Source: Clostridia bacterium (GTDB lineage Bacteria; Bacillota; Clostridia; DUPQ01). Taken from it: 6,247 nucleotides of DNA. Location: assembly GCA_028690885.1 (NCBI GenBank), contig JAQVAJ010000100.1, positions 1 through 6,247 of the forward strand. The letters run 5' to 3'. The notes beneath the pieces are model-generated. The model had not been told where the DNA came from. It saw nothing but the letters and a program-made list of their open reading frames with translations, and did not search any database. The position numbers were made by a program, and so were the translations under genes. Shown here one piece after another: positions 1 to 4,492 of the stretch; the first letter of the stretch is position 1, and every line of letters starts with the position of its first letter.

Positions 1-113
1 GGCGTGGTAAATTCATGGTTTATGCCCGAAAACCCTTGATTTATGCGGGTTTGCTCAATACTATGGTGACTCAAAGTTACCTTAATAATCTCATCGAAAC
101 TTGCCCTCAAATA
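1..113. other. non-genic left edge, probable end of an integrated element
   Basis: I see no convincing gene here. The stretch lies immediately upstream of a tRNA-Ser gene that lacks its 5' half, so by inference it is the terminal DNA of an element integrated at that tRNA. It contains short direct and inverted repeats (annotated separately) and a small imperfect hairpin, GGTGAC at 65-70 with GTTACC at 76-81 (one G-T pair). Such repeats are common near recombinase binding arms, but nothing in the sequence proves that role. Confidence 0.4.
19..52. repeat. short direct repeat plus inverted repeat near the element end
   Basis: TTTATGC occurs at 19-25 and again at 40-46, an offset of 21 bp or about two helical turns. 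AAACCC at 30-35 is the inverted partner of GGGTTT at 47-52. Two-turn spacing suits co-operative protein binding on one DNA face, so integrase or excisionase arm sites are possible. The repeats are short enough that chance is not excluded. Confidence 0.35.
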
Positions 114-114
114 A

Positions 115-170
115 CTCGAAATCAGTTTGTCGGAAACGGCACGTGGGTTCGAATCCCACTCTCTCCGCCA
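115..170 (+). tRNA. 3' part of a tRNA-Ser gene, likely attachment site (att)
   Basis: Reading back from the end: CCA (168-170), discriminator G167, acceptor 3' strand TCTCTCC (160-166), T stem GTGGG/CCCAC (143-147, 155-159) with loop TTCGAAT, and a long class II variable arm with a 5-bp stem 128-132/137-141 closed by a GAAA tetraloop. The acceptor strand and long variable arm fit tRNA-Ser. CTCGAAA at 115-121 looks like an anticodon loop with anticodon CGA, but the bases before it pair poorly with TCAGT (122-126). No D arm or GGAGAGA acceptor strand is upstream. The fragment is therefore probably the duplicated 3' segment left by tyrosine-recombinase integration, with the crossover in or near the anticodon loop. 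The tmRNA alternative is unlikely given the TTCGAAT T loop and the variable arm. Confidence 0.8.
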
Positions 171-179
171 AAAAAACAT

Positions 180-215
180 ACACGCGAGTCATGAGTTACA
201 TGGCTCGTGTTTTTT
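180..215 (+). terminator. Rho-independent terminator after the tRNA-Ser segment
   Basis: GAGTCATG (186-193 region) pairs with CATGGCTC around an AGTTA loop, with one G-T pair. The stem is extended outward by ACAC/GTGT past a two-base bulge, and a run of six T follows at 210-215. Stem strength and T-tract are typical of an intrinsic terminator. It would end the tRNA transcript before the integrase remnant. Confidence 0.8.
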
Positions 216-241
216 GTATTATCAAATATTTCAGAAAAGTG

Positions 242-382
242 TCATAAAAATGTCACTACCAGCCTCTCAAACCGCTCTGCTGTTTCAATATCCATACCTG
301 GCAGAAGGTGGGCATAGTAGTTGTGGGTGATAAATGGGTTTGCATAGCCGATGCGCTCAGAGATGACATTTATAGCAACTCT
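242..382 (-). pseudogene. C-terminal remnant of a tyrosine (phage-type) integrase
   Basis: The reverse strand encodes about 46 residues ending in a TGA stop at 242-244. They read as the last part of a tyrosine recombinase catalytic domain: an ISERIGYAN block, then a threonine, then the NYYAHLLPGM block holding the presumed nucleophilic tyrosine, then an E-rich final helix. Known family members usually have LGH where this reads IGY, so the third-box histidine is replaced by tyrosine. Upstream the frame runs only to a stop at 401-403 and no HxLR box is seen, so the N-terminal and most catalytic parts are gone. The position just beyond a tRNA 3' end is typical of integrases, so this is probably the relic of an older element at the same site. 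Confidence 0.8.
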
Positions 383-489
383 GATATTATTGATTATATT
401 TTAACCCATATCGCCGCATAACTTCATTTTAGCGTAATATTGTGGTACACTGTCTGTATTATAAAATTTCATATTAATCAGGAGGATCC
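383..489 (+). promoter_or_regulatory. upstream region and ribosome site of the FNT channel gene
   Basis: This AT-rich stretch separates the integrase remnant from the channel gene. A near-perfect Shine-Dalgarno AGGAGG sits at 480-485, four bases before the ATG, and decides that start. TATTAT (457-462) or TATAAA (460-465) could be a -10 element, but no good -35 lies at the proper distance, so the promoter position is uncertain. No other gene or RNA is seen here. Confidence 0.45.
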
Positions 490-1287
490 ATGTATTCGCC
501 ATTTGAGATCGCAGATAACTATATTTCAACAGGTCAGAAAAAAGTAAGGATGCCTGTCATGAAAATGCTAGTTTTAGGTATATTTGCAGGGATGTTCATC
601 GCCCTTGCAAGCATGGGTGCGTCGGCAGCCGCTTCAACAATAGAGAACGCATCGGTCGCTAAACTTATAAGCGCATGCATATTCCCTTCTGGTCTTGCAA
701 TGGTACTTATTGGCGGAAGCGAGCTCTTCACAGGTAACTGCCTGCTTCTGATCCCGCTTCTTCAGAAAGAAATAAGAATTACTGAAGTAATACGGAATTT
801 AAGCATCGTATATATAGGTAATTTTATAGGTTCAATGTTAATTGCCGCTCTTGCGGTTTACAATCATTCCTTTTCACTTTTTGGAAATGCTTTTGCATCG
901 TCTGCAGTCGCAATCGCTGAGGTGAAAATATCAATGTCTTTCACTGATGCCCTCATACGCGGAATATTATGCAATATACTTGTATGCATTGCGGTTTGGA
1001 TGGCTTATTCATCAAAAACTGCCGGCGGAAAGATAGCGGCATTGTTCTTCCCTGTGATGCTTTTCGTCCTCCTTGGATTTGAGCACAGTGTGGCAAATAT
1101 GTACTATATCCCTGCAGGAATTATGTGTTCGAATGAGTACGGCATTACCTCAGGCAGTCTTGACTGGGGCTCGTTTTTTGTCTGCAATCTGATCCCGGTC
1201 ACAATAGGGAATATTATAGGCGGAGCTGTTATAGGGCTCGGTTATTGGTTCGTATACTTGAGCACTTCAAAGAAAATAAGCAAGTGA
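490..1287 (+). CDS. formate/nitrite transporter (FNT) family channel
   Basis: This is a 265-residue membrane protein that matches the FNT family (FocA/NirC type) in length and motifs. These pentameric inner-membrane channels move small monovalent anions such as formate, nitrite or hydrosulfide. Visible marks are the N-terminal SPFEIA start, a long first helix (about 26-50), GGSELFTGN (75-83) in the broken second helix, GNFIGS (110-115), RGILCNILVC (157-166), the GFEHSVANMYYIP block (196-208) in the broken fifth helix, and IGNIIGG (239-245) in helix six. H199, N162 and K146 align by spacing with the pore His, Asn and Lys of FocA (H209, N172, K156), so the pore appears functional. The substrate cannot be assigned, because no formate lyase, nitrite reductase or sulfite reductase gene is adjacent. 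The gene is less AT-rich than the right-hand cassette and is convergent with the GtrA-like gene, with only 22 bp between their stops and no obvious terminator. Confidence 0.93.
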   Translation: MYSPFEIADNYISTGQKKVRMPVMKMLVLGIFAGMFIALASMGASAAASTIENASVAKLISACIFPSGLAMVLIGGSELFTGNCLLLIPLLQKEIRITEVIRNLSIVYIGNFIGSMLIAALAVYNHSFSLFGNAFASSAVAIAEVKISMSFTDALIRGILCNILVCIAVWMAYSSKTAGGKIAALFFPVMLFVLLGFEHSVANMYYIPAGIMCSNEYGITSGSLDWGSFFVCNLIPVTIGNIIGGAVIGLGYWFVYLSTSKKISK

Positions 1288-1309
1288 TTGTCATTATTTG
1301 TTTATAAAG

Positions 1310-1768
1310 CTATTTTCCCTTTTCCGCTTCCCTTTTTGCGATATCGTTTGTATTTATCGATTTGCGGAATACGACGAATCTTTGAAACAGGAATTCAGTA
1401 ATGAAATTAGTAACCATTGTTATGATAAGTACAAGATAATTGTTCCAGCCTACGCTTGGTCCGGTCAGTTCGTTTGTCCACCATGTGCTTACCGGAGTAA
1501 ACACCGCATAATAAGCAAGGACCATAGCCATTGCTTTTGGTACGTTTTCAGCAGATTTGAATGTGAATCTTCTATTAAGAGTGAAATTCCATACGACGCT
1601 CAATATAAGGGCTAAAAGATAACTCAGCCATTCGCTGAAGTGGAATACCTGAAAAAAGAGCGCGTCGCTTCCAAACTGTATCAGCCCGGCTGATATAGAG
1701 AACAGCGTGAATTTAATGAACTGAATGAATTTTTCTTTTGGTGTCTGTTGTACATTTTGCGTTTCCAT
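1310..1768 (-). CDS. GtrA-family small membrane protein
   Basis: A 152-residue polytopic protein with the shape of the GtrA family, whose members are thought to flip or help transport polyprenyl-linked sugars for cell-surface glycosylation. Four helices are apparent at about 15-40, 46-63, 80-98 and 108-130. The NFTLNRRFTF block (61-70) after helix two and the FLFQRFVVFR block (126-135) at the end of helix four are family hallmarks. The N-terminus and the lysine-rich C-terminal tail (about 136-152) should be cytoplasmic. The ATG at 1768 was chosen because AAAGG lies about ten bases upstream and the homology starts soon after. The frame remains open to 1861, but that extension is not family-like. 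No glycosyltransferase partner is visible, so the sugar substrate is unknown. Confidence 0.88.
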   Translation of the reverse strand: METQNVQQTPKEKFIQFIKFTLFSISAGLIQFGSDALFFQVFHFSEWLSYLLALILSVVWNFTLNRRFTFKSAENVPKAMAMVLAYYAVFTPVSTWWTNELTGPSVGWNNYLVLIITMVTNFITEFLFQRFVVFRKSINTNDIAKREAEKGK

Positions 1769-1817
1769 AATGCACGAGCCTTTCATATAAACTAAATTTC
1801 CAGATAACATATAAGTA

Positions 1818-1846
1818 ATTTTAGTTCTTTGCAGTTGATTAAGCAA
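1818..1846 (-). promoter_or_regulatory. candidate sigma-A promoter for the GtrA-like gene
   Basis: On the reverse strand, TTGCTT (1846-1841) as -35 and TAAAAT (1823-1818) as -10 are separated by 17 bases. The -10 matches consensus in five of six positions and the -35 in only three. Transcription would start near 1811, giving a leader of about 43 bases before the ATG. A perfect dyad overlaps the -35 and spacer. Confidence 0.45.
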
Positions 1847-1850
1847 CTGC
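1831..1850. repeat. perfect 7-bp dyad, possible operator of the GtrA-like gene
   Basis: GCAGTTG at 1831-1837 is the exact inverted partner of CAACTGC at 1844-1850, with a six-base centre. No T-run follows on either strand, so it is not a normal terminator. Its overlap with the candidate -35 makes a repressor site plausible, but no regulator gene is nearby. Confidence 0.4.
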
Positions 1851-1864
1851 CCGTTCCACATATT

Positions 1865-2002
1865 TTATCTGTTTACTCTGAAACTACTGTTATGTTCATT
1901 CTTAAGGTGTTTGCTCTTGAATTCCATCGCTTCCTTTTTTTGTTGTTCTTCAGCAGTTTTGTCAGATCCTCCATGTTCTGACGTGTCTTGACAAAATCTG
2001 CT
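1865..2002 (-). other. degenerate reverse-strand open stretch, no clear gene
   Basis: The reverse strand holds an open stretch of about 45 codons with a charged, protein-like composition (a TAEEQQKKEAMEF run) that ends at a TAA at 1865-1867. It follows a TAG at 2003-2005 and has no ribosome site. It may be the tail of the decayed radical-SAM gene next to it, or of another lost gene. I do not recognise the family, and no intact gene is supported between 1769 and 2018. Confidence 0.25.
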
Positions 2003-2046
2003 CTACATTATGGTCTACTCATCTTATCATTCGCACTGATGATTTT

Positions 2047-2405
2047 TTAGACGTCTGTTTTCTTCCCGAACAGCACGCAGCCTCCGGTATGCTCGCCGGT
2101 GAGAAATCCTTTTTTATCCCCTGGAACGATATGAATATAATGTCCTTATATGTATTCCTAAGTTCATTGAGTTTTTGTTCCATAAGCAGGCGTTCCGGAT
2201 CGTCAAAGGCATTCTCCACATCTACCCCATCGGCAGGGACATATTCGATATAAAGAACAATCTTACAACCCTTTTCCTTCAGGATATTAATGAAGCCTTC
2301 TGAAACCACTTCCATAAGATTATCTTTCGTAACTATGACTGAAGTTCCGAACATTATCTTTTTTTTCATGAAGACATGGTCTGCCCCCAGTTTTAAGTCC
2401 AACAT
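2047..2405 (-). pseudogene. radical-SAM protein fragment, frameshifted and 5'-truncated
   Basis: About 110 residues read as the middle of a radical-SAM enzyme barrel: the KKKIMFGTSVIVTKDN strand and loop, a helix, GCKIVLYIEYVPAD, then a long helix and KDIIFISF. In relatives this last strand is followed by PGD and a conserved Gly-Gly-Cys. Here the frame reads QGI instead, but one extra base near 2123-2125 restores F-P-G-D and continues to TGEHTGGC and a stop at 2047-2049. The gene therefore probably lost a single base. The N-terminal CxxxCxxC cluster site that defines catalysis is absent, because the frame begins close to the candidate IS3 end. No start codon with a proper ribosome site is seen. 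What the intact enzyme did cannot be told. Confidence 0.62.
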
Positions 2406-2487
2406 GAATGTTAGTGAATGGCGGTTTGGACAAGCATAGTGTATCAGTTATATGTTTTGCCTGTCAATTGTTGCTTGATCAGAATTT

Positions 2488-2655
2488 CTATGCTATGCTG
2501 GGGTAGATTAATGTCTGTGGTGCACGTCCTCGCAGGGACATGTGTGGCCTAATCTCGTTGTATGTTTTAACCCAGCGTTTTGTTAATACTTCTGCCTCAT
2601 ACATATTACCAAATATCTCACCATTGAGAAATTCATCCCTCATGATATAATTGCC
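2488..2655 (-). pseudogene. IS3-family transposase OrfB, C-terminal remnant
   Basis: The reverse strand encodes MRDEFLNGEIF, then an alpha-helical stretch, KTYNEIRPHMSLRGRAP and a short tail to a TAG at 2488-2490. This is the classic C-terminal end of the IS3-family DDE integrase domain, in which an R-D-E-x-L-N-x-E block is followed by Y-N-x-x-R-P-H-x-S-L. The catalytic Asp, Asp and Glu, which lie further upstream in relatives, are not present. Just upstream the frame reads NGNYI directly before MRDEF. That may be an intact NGY motif joined to the later block by a small internal deletion that removed the ESFNG-like segment with the catalytic Glu. The remnant is not functional. Confidence 0.85.
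2624..2651 (+). promoter_or_regulatory. strong extended -10 promoter inside the IS3 remnant
   Basis: TTGAGA (2624-2629) and a perfect TATAAT (2646-2651) are 16 bases apart, and a TG at 2643-2644 makes the -10 an extended TGnTATAAT. The predicted start of transcription, near 2658, is almost on the AGGAG ribosome site at 2659-2663, giving a leader of only about 15 bases before the hydrolase ATG. The promoter lies on the strand opposite the transposase codons for MRDEFLNGEI, so the cassette appears to be driven from IS DNA. Confidence 0.7.
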
Positions 2656-2672
2656 ATTAGGAGAAAACAATT

Positions 2673-3353
2673 ATGGATATATCGCTAAATTTCATTGAAA
2701 AAGGAACTGGAGATATTCTGATACTTCTTCACGGTAACGGAGAAAGCAATAAATATTTCATACATCAGATTGACTTTTTCAGCTCAAGATACAAAGTCAT
2801 AGCAATTGATACCAGAGGTCATGGGGAATCCTTACGTGGAGATGCTCCATTTACACTCGATCAGTTTGCTGAAGATCTGCACAACTTCATGTTGGAACAA
2901 AAAATAAGAAAAGCTAATATTCTTGGTTTTTCCGATGGAGGTAATATTGCACTTCTGTTCGCTCTAAAATATCCTGATCATGTTTCAAAACTCATCTTAA
3001 ACGGAGCAAATCTTAACCCCGAAGGTGTAAAAAGATTTTATCAGTTGCCTATTATACTTGCATACAAACTTTTAGTCAAAATAGCCGACAGAAATCCAAA
3101 AGCTATAAAAAATGCTGAAATGCTTGGCTTAATGGTTAATGAACCTAATATTGATCCTGACTGTTTAAAAAATCTTTCAATACCGACATTGGTAATAGCA
3201 GGTACAAATGATATGATTAAACAGGAGCATACTAAGCTTATAGCTTCTAAAATACCCAATGCTAAGCTCGTATTTATTAAAGGCACACATATAATAGCTT
3301 ACCAAAAGCCATCCGAATTCAATAAAGCAGTGAACTTATTCTTACAAGAATAG
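2673..3353 (+). CDS. alpha/beta-hydrolase fold enzyme
   Basis: A 226-residue soluble enzyme of the alpha/beta-hydrolase superfamily with all core marks. The oxyanion-side HGNG is at 20-23, DTRGHGES is at 46-53, the nucleophile elbow GFSDGG at 85-90 puts the serine at S87, an acid follows strand six in GTND (D180), and the catalytic histidine is in KGTHII (H206). The segment of about 110-160 between strands is short and helical, so the cap is small. The fold fits an esterase, lactonase or C-C hydrolase, and the substrate cannot be chosen from sequence. The start is supported by AGGAG nine bases upstream. It is the first gene of the right-hand cassette and sits 72 bp before the next. Base composition is clearly AT-richer than the FNT gene, which suggests horizontal arrival. 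Confidence 0.9.
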   Translation: MDISLNFIEKGTGDILILLHGNGESNKYFIHQIDFFSSRYKVIAIDTRGHGESLRGDAPFTLDQFAEDLHNFMLEQKIRKANILGFSDGGNIALLFALKYPDHVSKLILNGANLNPEGVKRFYQLPIILAYKLLVKIADRNPKAIKNAEMLGLMVNEPNIDPDCLKNLSIPTLVIAGTNDMIKQEHTKLIASKIPNAKLVFIKGTHIIAYQKPSEFNKAVNLFLQE

Positions 3354-3376
3354 CAACTTACTGTTTTTACTAAACC

Positions 3377-3397
3377 CAGTTTTATTCTGTAAAACTG
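3377..3397. repeat. perfect 8-bp hairpin between hydrolase and unknown gene
   Basis: CAGTTTTA (3377-3384) and TAAAACTG (3390-3397) form an exact inverted repeat with a five-base loop, in the 72-bp gap between two co-directional genes. No T-run follows on the + strand, so it is not a standard terminator. It could stabilise the upstream message, act as a processing site, or bind a regulator. Confidence 0.5.
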
Positions 3398-3425
3398 AAA
3401 TTCTGAAAGGATTGAAAAGAATATA

Positions 3426-4457
3426 ATGAGTTTCATATCATATATGTCGAATCTGTATCTAGATAAAATCACTCTGTATGAGACTTCATATCCTCTTCAA
3501 AATGAACAGCTTTATGAAGCAAAGCAGTATCTTAAATTTATAGATGATATTGTAGATGAAGGTTATACCTATTTAAGAAACCAGCTGGAAAAAAGATTTT
3601 TTGGATATACAAGGTTACTTGATGTAGTACATAAAAATAATTCAGTTCCATTTCCAATTTTGAAAGCAGGAAATTTATCTCCCTGTGTTTATGGCAGTGA
3701 GCAGTATGAACTAAACGAGTATTTAGATAATTTGGCTAAAAGTGCACTAGATACTCGACCTAATCTAAACCATCCTTTTTTAGATGAAATGGTACTATAT
3801 AGTGAGTATATAAAGAATCTGAATGCTCCAGATACAGCCTTCATTTTTCTTTTGCGTGATACGCTAATCCCCTATCTATCCTTTATTAAAGATAACAGAT
3901 GCCAGAATACTAAAGCATATCCTCTTCTTATTGGAAGACGGTTTTTAAAGCTTATAACAAACAAAAATGATCTTGATGATGACATACGAGTAGTTATTAT
4001 AGATGCTTTAGAACATGGAGCTTCTACTTATGATGAATTGAAAGAATTTGTCCGACCTGGATTTTTGTCATTTTTAAATAAATATCCTTTAATAAAGGAA
4101 ATCCTTTCAAAACAGTTACATGATATAGAAGCTAAAAAAATAATAATTGTTGAATCTGGTATATTTGCAACTTTTCCAATGCTTATGGCTGCATTGGATG
4201 AAAGAATTGAAATTCGTTTGTATACTGCTATACCTTTTTTATACCATATTTACAAAGATTTTTGTTTTACTTGCGCATATGAGAAGAATAGGTCTTTTGA
4301 GACAGTAGTCTGTCAGGAAATGCTGTTTGAATTATGTGATGTTAAAAAAGGTAGATTTTTTGTTCATGAAACAGAATCACCATTAATAAAGAAAGCTGCA
4401 TTGGAAGAATTAAGTTACCTTTATAAACAAATGATAGTTTGTAATGAAATGCATTAG
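3426..4457 (+). CDS. unrecognised 343-residue soluble protein
   Basis: I do not recognise the family with confidence. There is no signal peptide, membrane helix or classical nucleotide-binding loop. The N-terminal third (about 1-130) is helical and acidic. The rest looks like an alternating alpha/beta domain: FLLRDTLIPY (141-150), LLIGRRFL (167-174), a hydrophobic strand VVIIDAL (189-195), KKIIIVESGIFATFP (237-251), IRLYTAIPFLY (263-273), and a tail with strand FFVHET (311-316). The strand ending in an ESG loop followed by ATFP has the look of a phosphate- or nucleotide-binding turn of phosphoribosyltransferase type, but that is only a resemblance. C280 and C283 form a lone CxxC. The ATG at 3426 has only a weak ribosome site: AAAGG lies about 15 bases upstream, further than usual. 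Its place between a hydrolase and a flavoenzyme suggests it belongs to the same pathway. Confidence 0.8.
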   Translation: MSFISYMSNLYLDKITLYETSYPLQNEQLYEAKQYLKFIDDIVDEGYTYLRNQLEKRFFGYTRLLDVVHKNNSVPFPILKAGNLSPCVYGSEQYELNEYLDNLAKSALDTRPNLNHPFLDEMVLYSEYIKNLNAPDTAFIFLLRDTLIPYLSFIKDNRCQNTKAYPLLIGRRFLKLITNKNDLDDDIRVVIIDALEHGASTYDELKEFVRPGFLSFLNKYPLIKEILSKQLHDIEAKKIIIVESGIFATFPMLMAALDERIEIRLYTAIPFLYHIYKDFCFTCAYEKNRSFETVVCQEMLFELCDVKKGRFFVHETESPLIKKAALEELSYLYKQMIVCNEMH

Positions 4458-4467
4458 AGTATATAAT
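4439..4467 (+). promoter_or_regulatory. possible internal promoter for the flavoenzyme gene
   Basis: TTGTAA (4439-4444) and a perfect TATAAT (4462-4467) are separated by 17 bases. They straddle the end of the unknown gene and the short gap before the oxidoreductase. The surroundings are very AT-rich, so chance matches are expected. A secondary promoter within the operon is plausible but unproven. Confidence 0.4.
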
Positions 4468-4492
4468 TAATAAAAATAAAAAAGGGGCAGCC

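Larger units (their letters stand above)
2415..2660 (-). mobile_element. partial IS3-family insertion sequence (3' end remnant)
   Basis: This is the right-hand end of an IS3-family element lying on the reverse strand. It contains the tail of OrfB (2488-2655), about 75 bp of trailer, and a candidate terminal repeat at 2415-2431 that starts TGAATGGCGG, in line with the TG...CA ends of this family. OrfA, most of OrfB and the other terminal repeat are missing, so it cannot move by itself. The terminal repeat call rests on position and its first two bases only. It sits between the truncated radical-SAM fragment and the AT-rich cassette and probably marks an old insertion and deletion junction. Confidence 0.6.

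Noticed and set aside
120..170. tmRNA 3' end
   Set aside because: The T loop reads TTCGAAT and a long GAAA-closed variable arm precedes the T stem. Both fit tRNA-Ser, and no tag-peptide or tmRNA core is upstream.
127..330. Forward open frame of 67 codons
   Set aside because: It runs through the tRNA segment, the terminator hairpin and the antisense of the integrase remnant, and has no ribosome site.
1288..1309. Bidirectional terminator between the convergent FNT and GtrA-like genes
   Set aside because: The 22-bp gap has no inverted repeat or T-run that would support it.
1298..1615. Forward open frame of 105 codons
   Set aside because: It is the antisense shadow of the GtrA-like gene, which has clear family motifs on the reverse strand.
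3041..3286. Reverse open frame inside the hydrolase gene
   Set aside because: It is a shadow of a well-supported gene with an intact catalytic triad.
3422..3427. TATAAT as a -10 element for the unknown gene
   Set aside because: It overlaps the ATG itself and has no -35 at the right distance, so it would not give a translatable leader.
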